This document shows positions 13,683 to 24,992 of a stretch of DNA of 64,000 nt, one piece after another. The stretch's first letter is position 1. Each line of letters opens with the position of its first letter. The notes beneath the pieces are model-generated. The model was not told the origin of the DNA, made no database searches, and was given only the letters and a program-made list of their open reading frames with translations. The position numbers and the translations under genes are program-made. Origin of the DNA: Salvator merianae (taxonomy: Eukaryota > Chordata > Lepidosauria > Squamata > Teiidae); NCBI GenBank assembly GCA_003586115.2, contig QVOM02000119.1:48075428-48139427 (forward strand), read 5' to 3'.

Positions 13683-15020
13683 GTAATAGTAGAGAAAACC
13701 CAACTGTGAACAGAAAAATTGAGGAAAGTAGGTATAATACACCCTAGTACCTTAGGTACAGAGGCTGAATGGACTACCACTTAAATATTATTTCAACACT
13801 AGTAATGGAAGAATATGGAAAAGTATTTTCTTTCCTATCTATCAGCAGCAAGTTAGAGCAGAGGATATAACATAGCCAAAACTGGAATGCATTACTGCTC
13901 TGTCCCTTCTTCTCATCTATTCTTCATCCTTTGAAGCATGTGCCTCATTCTGTCAAATGATATAACTAATGAGCACAACTACTACATACCATCACTCACA
14001 AAAAGGGAAAGTAGAAAGCAATTCTATAATTCTAGAAGTGAGGCTGCACATCTGCTATCCCAGTGTAGCTTCCAGTGGGGTTCATTGTAGAAGCCTTGCA
14101 ATTCAGATTTTCAGCTGGGCAAGAACTGCTGAAAGTAAATATTCAGGAAAGCAACATATAAAACAAAGTGCACATGTTACTCAGTTCTAATGACATCTGT
14201 ATCACGTTTTGCTCTGATACCCTGCAAAGACACAAGGTTTCTGAATTTCTGCTTCAGAATATGCCACTCACAGTAACTAAGCCTGACTTTTAATTCAGCA
14301 TTAAACACAAAACAGATTCTTCTGACTAGCCAGTCAATAACTTGTCAGCATCCTTAGATCAAAAACCATCAAATCTACCAGCAGCTATTTTGCCCTGCTA
14401 TAGCATTAAAATAAATACAGATTGCAATGTTTGGCATCAGTGTGGAAATTCCCACCATAATTGCACAAAATATTTAATACGAACTGCAAGGCAATATCTT
14501 AAAAGGTAAAATGTATTCAGCCAGTGTCTGCAGCCACCACTGCTTCTGAAGCATTCCATTTTCACCGGAATGAAAGGAATGAGGTCAGAAGGGATTTAGA
14601 GTAATTTTAATTCAAAGCCATTTGGACTTCATACTTAAATGCATTTGTCAGACAGAAGTTGTGCTGTTGTTTCTATGATTTTATTCAATGAGCTGGTACA
14701 AATGATGTATTCTCTGTTTCCCCATTTTGTCTCACAATTTTTTAAAAATGCAAACTGGTTTTCATTTAAGTGACAAACTGCTTCTCACACACATCAGAGC
14801 CAAACTAGACAAAACATCATACACACACTTGGCAGCTAAACTAATGCACAACAGCAAATAATGCAGTGTCCCACTGCAGGGGTTCAGGGACTTTAGCACT
14901 TGGCTGCTTGCTATGCTTCTAAGTCTACATTATGGAGTCTGTATCTGTACCTCCAATCTGCATTTATGTCCAAGGGAGATGTCCTTCAAGACAAGTGTGG
15001 GAGCTAAAACTGAAACACAG
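13683..15020. other. non-coding, no gene seen
   Basis: AT-rich sequence between two family A transposons, without a coding frame or repeat that I recognise. Confidence 0.4.
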
Positions 15021-15023
15021 GAA

Positions 15024-16086
15024 GGCCGCGTTCCGACATCGTAAATTTAATCCGTATCGGAAGAGTACAAGAACTGAATTCGTCTTCTGGTCGTTCCCAC
15101 AGTTACAGTTTAACACGGACTCAATTCATACCTGCTCATTCCCACCCTGATATTTCCCATGCTTGGCACGGAGAAACAGTACCTTTTCTGCCTCCACCCC
15201 TTGCCAAATTCCCCTGCCCGTGCAGTCAGTGATTGGCTGCGGTCCCAACGTTCAAATCTTGATGTCACAGGGGTGGGAAAGTCAAGCTCCGCTCTCCGTA
15301 TGTCCCCGCTGCTGCCTCAGAACATGGATTCACTTGGCAGCGTTACTAGTCATTTGCCATCTGCTCCTTCTCCCCACTACAGCCTCTATCTACACAAGCA
15401 GAACTTTAAAACTATGTTCCGCAAGCTTTTTAAAGAGCTTTTTAAAGGGCTTTTTGTCATCGCCAGCAAATGGACTCTGCCGCATCTTCCCCCGAGACAT
15501 CCACAGCGGTATGTGTCCCCACTGTGTAGCTGTGTGCTGACGATGGCAAAGCTCATCTTGAGTGGCTTCTTTGTTGGGGCAAGAGGACTGCAACCCCAAA
15601 CAGGCGCAGTTTATTTTTTGGTTTAAAGAGCAGACAGAACTGGAGGAAGCCTTTAATTACTTCCTGGCAGTGTCGAATGGGGGATAAAGAAAGAGAAAGG
15701 ACCGCAGCTTAGTGAAGTAAAAAGGAGGATGGTTTCTTTTCCCCTGACAGCGAGGGAAGGGGGGATAATGGAGGCAGAGTAAACTACTGCGTTTCCAACC
15801 GACTCTCAAAGTCTGTCATTGGATGGCACAAAATGGGGATCCCTCCCGCTGCATGCCCCGAAAAAAGTACGGTCCTTCCCAAATAGTCTCCTTCCCCATT
15901 CCCACATCGCAAAGTAAAGCGCGCTAATGCTCTGGAACGGCTTGAGACTTCATTAAATCCGAATACAAAGTAGTCCAGATTTCGCTGATATAGTCCAGAA
16001 AAACTACAGAACAGCAAGATCATGTCGGGACAGCGGGAACTGAAGACGGCCTGTAAACTGATTAAATGCCGTGTCGGAACACAGCC
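15024..16086 (-). mobile_element. non-autonomous DNA transposon, family A, copy 3
   Basis: Reverse orientation to copies 1 and 2. It starts GGCCGCGTTCCGACAT and ends GTGTCGGAACACAGCC, giving good inverted termini. The flanks are GAA (left) and CAA (right), a 3-bp duplication with one change. It is 1,063 bases long, with no transposase. This copy keeps CpG sites best and may be the youngest, which is inference. Confidence 0.75.
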
Positions 16087-16089
16087 CAA

Positions 16090-17264
16090 CAAGAGACAAA
16101 AAGTTGATTCCTTTATTTTTCTATTAGGGTCTCAACCTGAATTTTTAAAATAAATCGTTCAGCTGCCTACTAGTTCTGTGAATTGCATAGTATCTAGTAG
16201 CCTTAACTGGCAACCAAGAATTGCTTCTATGCGCTCTTCACAATCAAGTGTTTACGAAGGGGTTCCAGACTGTTGAATGAAGAGAACTTTATGGAGTTTT
16301 TTGTTTGTTTTTATATTACTTCAACAGTGATCCAAATCCTGTTTAAATGTAACATATAACACATTGTTGGCCAGGAGCTTGGATGAAGCCAGTGACCAAA
16401 TCAAAACATCTGTCAAAACGGGGACTGCTGCAGGCAGGCAGCACAATCTGAATTGTCTTTGCATCATAAACTGAAGATACTACTCCAGAAACAACAGTTC
16501 CAGTTGTTTCTATGTAGAGCAACAGAACCAGATTAACTTACTCATATGATTTTGGAAGGGTAAAAAATATAGTTATGCCAAACTGAAAGCCAAGTGCAAG
16601 ATCAAGAAATATTTTTAAAAACACTCTTCTAATAATATAGACTTCCAAAGTGGCACAACACCACTTAAGGGTAATATTTCCCAAAACTAAGATTATCAGA
16701 TACCTCTGTATTGTTGGCAGCAATTCAGCAGGCAGAACATTATCTTTGCATTTGTTCCAAATCCAAATTCTTACATGGCCCCACTGTAAATATCAATATG
16801 ACTTCTAAGAATTCACAAATACCTGCACAACCACTCTAGGAAATTGGTGTGTGAGTATGTATAATAAAATGAAGGGGTACTAGAGGTGTGTGGTGTGTGT
16901 ATAAGTATACATGTATAAAAGTATGTAAATATATGTGTGTGCTGTGAGGGGAGCATGTGATTGAGGGATTTTCTTGCATATCATCCAGATATTTCATGCT
17001 GGATATGCGCTTCCACTTCACATGCGCAGAGTCAAAATGACAGATGTGCATGCACGGTGGCCACAACTGTGCACTTCCAGATGTGCACATCACCAGAAAG
17101 CACACAGACAACACGGTTCCCCATACCATCTAGCCAACAGGCAATAATTCCAGAAAGCCTTTTCTCCAGAATATCACCTGTTGGTGCTATCTGTCCAGTG
17201 TCTGGAGTCGGCCAATGTATTACAAAGGCCAAAAAAATTCTCTACCCTACGCTGTATGTTACTG
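16090..17264. other. non-coding, with a TG-rich patch
   Basis: No gene is recognised. A low-complexity TG/TA patch lies at about 16,848-16,945. The remainder is AT-rich sequence without repeat ends that I can place. Confidence 0.4.
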
Positions 17265-17272
17265 GTACAATA

Positions 17273-17559
17273 CACGGGCATAGCAAGCGGGGGACGGGGG
17301 GGCGTCATGCCCCGGGCAGCGCATTGTCTGGGGCGGCCCATGGAGCACTCCCCCCGCCCGCTCCCCCCCGCCCGCCCGCATGAGCGTTCTCTTGCCCCGC
17401 CCACACGCACGCGCGTTCGCTCGCCCCGGCCACACGCATGCATGTTCGCTCGCCCCGCCCACACACATGCGCGTTCGCTCACCCCGCCCACATGCCGGCA
17501 CACTCGCCCCGCCCACCGCCGCTTCACCCCGGGCGGTAAAACTGCTAGCTACGCCAGTG
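17273..17559. mobile_element. non-autonomous hAT transposon with perfect 8-bp TSD
   Basis: GTACAATA is present on both sides (17,265-17,272 and 17,560-17,567), an exact 8-bp target duplication as made by hAT transposases. The left end reads CACGGGCATAGCAAGC and the right end read inward is CACTGGCGTAGCTAGC, a matching inverted terminus. The 287-base interior is strongly GC-rich, with G/C runs and a minisatellite of about 30 bases at 17,391-17,520. No transposase frame is present. Confidence 0.8.
17391..17520. repeat. GC-rich minisatellite, about 30-base unit
   Basis: Four to five imperfect copies of a unit around GCTCGCCCCGCCCACACGCA occur inside the hAT element. Both strands are open because the unit lacks stops, which explains the overlapping Arg- and Pro-rich frames here; they are not genes. 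Confidence 0.75.
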
Positions 17560-17567
17560 GTACAATA

Positions 17568-18119
17568 TAAAAGATATTAACATAAATGGAAGTAAATATT
17601 TCCATATTAGCACAAGTAACTATTCGTGCTACATTTTAAAAGCAAAAAAAATGTGAAAAAGAAGTAAATCAATTACGAAAAGAGGGTTTTTCCTCAATTC
17701 CACAGAAGAAAAGCAATTTGTTACTGAATCTTAAACGCTTAACACGGACAGAGGGTAACAGATAAAAGGAGACCTTACTTTGACATTTGTATTTGACATT
17801 GTAGAATTTTACTCTAGTATACACTATTAGAGTACACTAATAGTATACTCTATTTTTACACTATGTTCTCAGGAGAAATAATGTTTCCTTCCTTTTGCAT
17901 CTGAGATGAAACAATGTCCTTGTAGCAGTTTTTAAATTATTTGTGGAGGATCCTGGAAAGGTTCCAATGTTGGGGGGCACTTAGAAACTAGTTAGATTCA
18001 AGACCTTTCTTTTTTGTTTTTCTAATACTGAGGGAAACACTACATGCTTGTATTCATATCATCAAAGGTAAATCCATGGATACTTAAAAAAAGAAAGAAT
18101 TAAGCAAAAGTATTAGGAT
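17568..18119. other. non-coding, no gene seen
   Basis: AT-rich sequence with a small imperfect palindrome (GTATACACTATTAG facing CTAATAGTATAC, about 17,817-17,849). Nothing else is recognised. Confidence 0.35.
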
Positions 18120-18235
18120 ATTAAATCTAGCTTGTTAGCAGGAATCTGAATTAAACCAGCAGAAAATCTGCCAGCATCACAACTTGTGATCCTTAGCTTT
18201 CCATTCAGTTGCTCTATCACTGAACTATGGCTACT
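18120..18235 (-). mobile_element. tRNA-derived SINE fragment
   Basis: Read on the minus strand, 18,190-18,232 gives CCATAGTTCAGTGATAGAGC, close to a tRNA A box (TAGCTCAGTGGTAGAGC). The second box is weak. This matches the head of tRNA-derived SINEs common in sauropsids; an intact tRNA cloverleaf is not present. Confidence 0.4.
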
Positions 18236-18489
18236 TCCCCAAAATTCTGCATTCTGAACCCAGTTTCCAATACGCAAATTAAACAAACTTCAATTATTCT
18301 TAAAATTAAAAATGTAATTACAGTCACTGGGGTATTCCACTGCAGGACTTCATCTTGCAATGTCTGGGAAAGGGCCTTCTGTTGGTGGGACAGAGGAGAG
18401 TCTAGTTTTAAAAAACCCACAGACCATTGCTCCAACAGGTTTTTTTTAGTGTTTGTGCCAGACAAGTTAAATAACAGTAACTAACAGGG

Positions 18490-19654
18490 TAGAAATGTGA
18501 AAACTGAGTTTAGCTGATTTAACAAAGATCTTTAAGATTTCACAAAATAAGGCCTTTTCTTCATTTATCTGTTCAAGCCACAGATCAAAAAGGGCAGCTT
18601 AAAAAGCCTAGTAAATAAAAGTGCCAAATAAAGCATCCCTGTCTTCACAGGATTTTTTCTAATGAGATAACTGAAAATGTCTCAATGTTTAAATTGTTGA
18701 AATTCTGAGAAACCAGTGTTACATTTTTTCAAAATGAAAATAATGTGCCAGGACAATTTTAATACTCTCATTCAATATATTATTTGTGTCTTTTAGAATG
18801 TACAGTATTGGAAAAGAAAGAAAGCTGAGAAATTATTCTAACTGAAAATATGTAAAATGTAATTTACTGTGCTCAGTTAGCACAATGATTAAACTAGAGC
18901 ACTACCTTTGACTGCAATATTTCCACAAAAATATATAACAACCTTACTATATTTAAATTGACACAGTAATGTTATCATTCTGCCATACACCTAAAATTTG
19001 GCAAGCCTTCCTTACACTGAATAAAACAATAATTTTGACCATTTAGATTTGGTGCCACTTTGCAACTACCTCAATGGAGAAAGTATATTAATTGCATGAC
19101 AAGATATCATGAAAGTCACCTTTTTTCATTTAGAATGAATAGATGTGTTTGCTGAATTCTTCCTGATAATTTCCTCCTTACTTACTAGACGTAGGAGAGA
19201 AATCTCCATCATTAAGAAAAAACTAAGACACTCTGCTTAGTTAAAAAGTAGTAATACTGAAAATTGATGTTATATCTAGTTCACTTCCAAGGGACTGTAT
19301 AATAAAACAACTCATCTTGGAATAGCTTGGTTTTCTGTAAGAACTGACTGTCTGATTTTTCAGTCCTCAGTATGTGACATCAGAAGTAGGTATAAAATAG
19401 ATATACTCAAATTCTCTTTCTGAGGGTTACAGGGCACAGAAACATACAATCACATTTGGAATGATTGCCCCACTTATGAAGAGCATTTGGAAGGGGCCAT
19501 CAAAAAGTGCAATGTCATGGGGGTGTTAGCATGTGCAACATGACTATTTTCTATTAAATAATAACCATTGTGTTTCACAGTGCTCCCCTGAACAGATGGG
19601 TTTTTACATGTAAGAAACATAGGCATTTAAAATTCCCAGGCAAATTGTCATTGT
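18490..19654. other. non-coding, no gene seen
   Basis: AT-rich sequence without a conserved frame or clear element ends. Confidence 0.35.
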
Positions 19655-19775
19655 TTGGTGCCATGGAGACAGACCTGACTCCTGGTGATATTTTTGGTAG
19701 ATCATTTTCCTCTGGGGAGATTCCAGGTAGGTGATCTGCCATCAAGCTATAGCCCCTTCCTCAAGGAATGAAACA
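19655..19775 (-). mobile_element. SINE fragment with Bov-B-like tail
   Basis: TTGGTGCCATGGAGACAGAC followed by CTGACTCCTGGTGATA, and then a motif for a short screening segment (GGTAGGTGATCTGCCATC), resembles the shared end of squamate SINEs that borrow the Bov-B LINE tail, in reverse orientation. Divergence is high, so the assignment is tentative. Confidence 0.35.
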
Positions 19776-19800
19776 CTGAAGTTTAAATTGTAAACCCTGT

Positions 19801-19840
19801 TTATTCATTCATTCATCCATCCATCCATCCATATATATGA
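19801..19840. repeat. tetranucleotide microsatellite (ATTC/ATCC)n
   Basis: ATTC repeats run directly into ATCC repeats and then a short AT stretch. Confidence 0.85.
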
Positions 19841-20987
19841 AAACACTGATAAGCAGCAGCAACCCAAGATGACAATTACAAACAGAAAAAAGCTCCTAGA
19901 GCAGCTGAATTGCACAGAGGAGGATGGCAACTTAAATAATCTTCTAAAACAGCCCACTGTTAAAACTAGTAGCTATTCCAGTGCAATCCAATTTCTATTA
20001 ATTCAAATACTACATTATTTTTTTTTCATTTTCCTTTAAAAAAACACAGTGCCCAGTGTTCTGAAGTAAATATGGTTTCTGAAATGCAAGCTCTTAGTAC
20101 AAAAGAACCGAGAAAATAATATAGTTGCCTCTAAAAAGAACCTGGAATCTGCTAAGAATTAAACAGTGTGCTTTAAACTGCCTTGGTTTGTCTTTCTTTG
20201 CTGTCCCTCACCAAACATTCGGCAAGATTTACAGTTTAAGCTCTGTACACTACAGATCAAAGAACTACTCCAACAGAAGAGAATACTTTAGGGAAAGTTT
20301 TTCCAGACCTGCTATTTTGTAGTCTATTCTTCTGGAAAAAAAAAAAATTACACCTTCTGTCTGGCAGCTGAAGTCATATCACTTCTAGAAAAAACTGTGC
20401 AAGCTTCTAGTATGTTGAAAACACACATATTTTAACTTCTAACAAGTGCTCCTCCAGTACAAGTAGAACATTCATCTATTAAGATAAAAAAATCAGATAA
20501 AATATCTCTGGTATATTACTGGAGTGGTGCACTAAGAAAATTTAATAAATTGCTTACTTCTTGATTTCTATCTTACCCAGTTGTGTGCTCAAGTATACTG
20601 CACCTGCTTCTTCAAACAATCTTTGAAGAAAAGGGACAGCTCTTTTGTCATTACTTCATTTACTGCATTTAGAGCTTGCCCAGTTTATTCTGCTGAGAAG
20701 GCAAACTAGATTTCAGGCCAAATACATGCTCTGACTATATTATTCTTACTTCTTTGATTACTTCAATTAGCTCTTTGTTTAACAGATCTTGTTAAATTGC
20801 GTGAAAATGGTTGGGGCTCAGAGAAGAAACAGACAATATTAAGGCTAAATCAACTCAAAAAAGACAATAGTTGCAAGAAACTCATCCTGGTTAAAATAAC
20901 TCTACTCAGGAAGAACAACAGGAGATTCTTTCTCTCGAGACACCTAGAACAACTGAAGCTTACTGGAGGCTATGGTTATTAAGAATC
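19841..20987. other. non-coding, no gene seen
   Basis: AT-rich sequence with a poly-A run at about 20,336-20,347. No frame or repeat is recognised. Confidence 0.35.
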
Positions 20988-20990
20988 TAA

Positions 20991-22181
20991 GGGAGCCGTC
21001 TGACATCGTAAATTTGATCCATATCAAAAGAGTATGAGGACTAAATTAACCTTCTGATCATTCTCACATTTGCATTTTAACACAGACTCAGTTCGGATTT
21101 GCTCATTCTTACACTGATGTTTCCCGTACTTGGTGCAGAGAAACCGTACATTTCTGCCTCCACCCCTCGCCAAATTACCTTCCTTGTGCAGTCAGTGATT
21201 GGTTGCAGTCCCAACATTCAAATCTTTACTTCACAGAGGAGGGCAAGTCAGGTTCCGTCCTCCATATGTCCCTCCTGCTGCTGCTTCAGAACACGGATTC
21301 ACTTGGCAGCGTTACTGGTCATTCACCATTTGCTCCTTCTCCCCCTCCAGTCTGTATCTACAGAAGCAGAACTTTAATACCACATGTACTGAACAATTAA
21401 GCTTCTTAAAGGGCAGAGGGAGTTTTCTGTTCCATTGCAATTGCACTTTTGCACAATTGTGCAATTTAAGAGTAGCGCAAAAGCAGGGAGAGGTCTGCAA
21501 AGAGGGGGAAACACGGGGGGACTCAGTTATCATGCTAGTGTAGTTAATGGCCAGCAAATGGACTCTGTCTCACCTCCCCCTGAGACATCCACAGCAGCAT
21601 GTGTCCCACTATGTAGCTGAGTGCTGCCAATGGCAAAACTGATACCGTGTGGGTTCTTTGTTGGGGCAAGAGGACTGCACCCCCAAACAGGCACAGTCTA
21701 TTTTTTTGTTTAATCAGCAGACGGAAGTAGAGGAAGCCTTTAATTTCTTCCTGGCAATGTCAAATGGGGCATCAAGGAAGAGAAAGAACCACAGTTTAGC
21801 AAAGTAAAATGGAGGACGGCATTCTTTTCTCCTGGCAGTGGGGGAAGGGGGGATAATGGAGGTGGAAGGAACTACTGTGATTCCTGCCCACCCACAAAGT
21901 CTGTCATTGGACTGCAGGAAATGGGAAGTCCTCCCTCTGCACGCTCCCCCCCCAAAAAAAAGTATAGTCCCTCCCAAATAGTCTCCTCCTGCATTCTCAC
22001 ATCACAAAGTAAAGCAGGCTAGTGATCTGGAATGGCTAGAGAACTCATTAAATCCAAATGCAAAGTAGTCTGGATTTCACCAATTTAGTCCAGAAAAACT
22101 ATGGAAAGGCAAGATCATGTTGGGCCAGCGGGAACTGAAAATGGCCTATAAACCAATTAAATGCTGTGTCAGAATGCGGCC
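20991..22181 (-). mobile_element. non-autonomous DNA transposon, family A, copy 4
   Basis: Reverse orientation, like copy 3. The left end (GGGAGCCGTCTGACATCG) carries small changes; the right end read inward is GGCCGCATTCTGACAC. The flanks are TAA (left) and AAA (right), compatible with a decayed 3-bp duplication. At 1,191 bases it is the longest copy, with extra internal sequence at about 21,400-21,560. No transposase is encoded. Confidence 0.7.
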
Positions 22182-22184
22182 AAA

Positions 22185-22525
22185 GGGTACATTCACACAC
22201 TACCAAAAAAACAGTTAAAGGGTAGTAGCTCAGTGATTCCACCTTATGTGGATGTTCTCATCTTTCTCTTTTCTAAACTAAAAAGGCCCAATCATTTCAA
22301 CTTTTTTTCACAGGAGAGTCCATCTAACCCCTTTAGCTTTTTAGTTCTCCCATCCTTTGAGCCTTTTCCAATTCTGCTATACCCTTTTTGAGATGTGGCA
22401 GTCAAAATTCTTACATAATACTCCAGGTTCAGTTATACCATTACTTTACTTAGGGGCATTGGTTACCTTTTAAAATACTGTTGACATTTTTACATCCAAC
22501 ATGTACTGGGTCAGTATACTTAATT
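22185..22525. other. non-coding, no gene seen
   Basis: A 340-base interval between a family A element and a long inverted repeat. At its start there may be a few bases of a retroposon tail; nothing firm is seen. Confidence 0.3.
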
Positions 22526-22526
22526 C

Positions 22527-22937
22527 TAAGACTGCCTCCAGCCAGCAACAGGCAATGTAGGATCTACACAAGATCCTGAAGCTGCCTCTTGCCATATCGC
22601 ACCAAACGTGAGGAACAAATCCTTGCTTACCTTCATGTCTGGTGAGCAGCTTTCATGATGGACCTGACTGGGGCTACTGGAAGCCAGCCAAGTACTTGCC
22701 CACTCCCTTCTGTTGATTTCTGCAGACTTGGCTGGCTTCCAGTAGCCCCAACTGGGTCCACTGTGAAAGCTGCTCACCAGATGTGAAAGCAAGCAAAGCT
22801 TTACAGGAAACTTGGCACTGTTGTTGGATTTCCCTTAATAGCGTTATATTGGGAATGCCTGGTGTATGTCTGGTATTCCCAACAGAGTGCTGAGAGATTC
22901 CCAGGATATATCCTGTATCTGGAGGCAGGCTAAGATA
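22527..22937. mobile_element. probable MITE with long internal inverted repeat
   Basis: The outer ends match in inverted orientation (TAAGACTGCCTCCAG at left, CTGGAGGCAGGCTAAG at right). Inside, arms of about 70 bases at 22,623-22,692 and 22,727-22,798 are inverted copies separated by about 35 bases. The match includes CTGGTGAGCAGCTTTCA and GGGGCTACTGGAAGCCAGCC. The structure would fold into a long hairpin. No protein is encoded. It could be a fold-back transposon or a hairpin RNA source; the former is much more common. Confidence 0.55.
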
Positions 22938-22939
22938 AC

Positions 22940-23855
22940 AAAAATAATACACTGTATATTTAAATATGTTAAAATCTTAATTCTTTCCCTGTGCCTTTTC
23001 CTCCATTAATGAACCAAGGTAAATACAGTGCATTAAGCATTTTCAGTGTATGTTAGAAATGTTAATCTGTTATGGCAAATGACTGGAATTTCTCCTTCAA
23101 GTATGATGCCTTAAGGTTATTTACACTTCACATGCAATTGCAAGTAGTAGCTTGTTTTAGTGGCAGAATATCTATTCAATGAAAAGATATTGGTAGCTAC
23201 ACAGTAACAAATAAACTCAAAAGTGATTTGAAGGATGAAATGGTAATAAATAATTTCCATAATACCAAAACTATTTAAGAATAGTATAATTTCCTGCATT
23301 TTTACATACTCAGATGGCATGTTAATGTATTCTGCCTATAAGAGCAACCAAATGTGTAATCATTATTTTGTTTATGTACTGTCCTGAAAGTTCAAATGTG
23401 GATAATTTATTTAGAATTCTATGGGTCAAAAGTCTAACCTTAGTATCACAATGCAGTCCAATTAACCACAAATAATGAAGCAAGTATTATATTATTTGTA
23501 GACTTTTTTATATACATTTACCTTGAACATCTGCAGAAATAAATGCTAATTGCCAAATTATCTAACAGTCATTTTCTTTCAAGACAAGCATTTAAAGAAA
23601 AAGATTCATGTTTGTAAGCTTCAATAAAGCATCACGAGCGGAACCAAGAACCGCAGGTATTTATTGAAAGTAGTACTAGAATGTGCATCAAAGTATTTTT
23701 GATGTGTTAAGACTCATATTTTTCCAAACAAATTTATCCTAAAAATAATCTGTCCCCTATTTTTCCCCCTAAATATACATACTGGTTTAACTTATAACAG
23801 AGTAAGGACGAGAGGGTTATAGTCTAAATATGTTTTAATACTTTAACATTTTATT
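22940..23855. other. non-coding, no gene seen
   Basis: AT-rich sequence without a recognisable frame or repeat. Confidence 0.35.
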
Positions 23856-23915
23856 ATCATGATCCACCCTGGGACCTTTTGATGAAGGGCAGGATATAAA
23901 TTCTTAAATAACAAA
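23856..23915 (+). mobile_element. retroposon 3'-tail fragment
   Basis: GATCCACCCTGGGACCTTTT then GAAGGGCAGGATATAAATTC is a typical sauropsid LINE/SINE tail. It is the forward equivalent of 9,205-9,300. Confidence 0.5.
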
Positions 23916-24324
23916 TTTGCCTTCAGCTTTCCCTTTGCATTAAACTGGGCTTAAAGACACCTCCATCTTTGATTCTGTGCATTCCCTCACCAACAAGCAA
24001 GAAAAACACAAGACTTAAATTCCTATTCTTTGTCATTTTTTGGCAAAAGGGAGGAGATAGATCAGAGTTCTTGCAACATTTTAGATCGTTTTTTAAAAAA
24101 TTACTTACAGTTAAACATTGATATACAGAAATGCTGAGGGTCCAGGCATAACTCTGCCAACAGAATTTCTCCAAAGGGGAGATCAAAGCTTTTTTAAATC
24201 CCCAACCCACATTTCAGCTGTATTTGCATACTACTAACTTCTCTGACACACACTTCTTATTCCCTCTGGAGACAAGTCAGACGGCAACTGCATCCCCTCC
24301 CCATAGCTAGGCTATTGCTTTAGC

Positions 24325-24392
24325 TAATTTATATTATCCGTTTTATAGTGATTTTAATGTGACCTGCCTAGAAATAAAATAAAATAATGTTC
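24325..24392 (+). mobile_element. short LINE 3'-tail fragment
   Basis: TTTTATAGTGATTTTAATGT followed by a CCTGCCTAGAAATAAAATAAAAT tail resembles the last bases of CR1/L2-clade LINEs. It is short and tentative. Confidence 0.3.
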
Positions 24393-24779
24393 TTCCAGTG
24401 CTCTGGGGAAAGGCTCAACAGTAGACCCCCCTAGCTATGGGAGGGGCAAACAGAGTGGTGATTGGGACAATGTAGGCATGCAATAAGTTCAATGGAAGCC
24501 CATGCCATAGTGCCAGCAGCCTGTCAGCAGCCCTCCACCTCTGTCTTCCTCCGTGGTCCATTTTTATGGCAGGTCCTGAGTCTGAGCTGGAGCCCTGATA
24601 CACAGCTGGAAGAGGCAGGTCCCCACTACCAGCAACCAAATGAGTAATAGATATCTCTGTGGGTGTGTCAATAAGGAGGTAAATGTGCAGAAACTTCCAG
24701 TGCCAAAAATAAATGGAACCTAAAACAAAAGAGCCATATTATTGCATTAAGCTTTGGTAATGACAGCATTGTTAGGAAC

Positions 24780-24989
24780 TTGTTTTCAGAGCAGAAGATA
24801 CTTTTACTAAGGACGACCTGAGTGACTCATATCCTGAACTAACAGTACCTCTTTTCTTCATTAACTGATGAAAACTCCAGTTCAATAGTCAAAGTAGTTA
24901 CTTGTCTGTTGCTAAAATTCTTTTCAGCGAGTAAACTAAGACCAGACAAACTGAAACTTGATTCACATCACAAAAACAGGGCCAATTAT
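24780..24989. repeat. exact 210-bp direct duplication, copy 1
   Basis: Base for base identical to 26,961-27,170, as far as I can read, while the flanks on both sides differ at once. It starts TTGTTTTCAGAGCAG and ends GGGCCAATTAT. It shows no element ends or target duplications. Confidence 0.9.
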
Positions 24990-24992
24990 ATG

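Noticed and set aside
17174..17580. Long overlapping open frames rich in Arg, Pro and Ala on both strands
   Set aside because: They come from a GC-rich minisatellite inside a hAT element, which lacks stop codons by composition.
18190..18232. tRNA gene on the minus strand
   Set aside because: Only the A box is good; the B box and cloverleaf are missing, so it is a SINE fragment.
22623..22798. microRNA precursor
   Set aside because: The hairpin is much longer than a usual pre-miRNA and sits between matching outer inverted ends, which favours a MITE.
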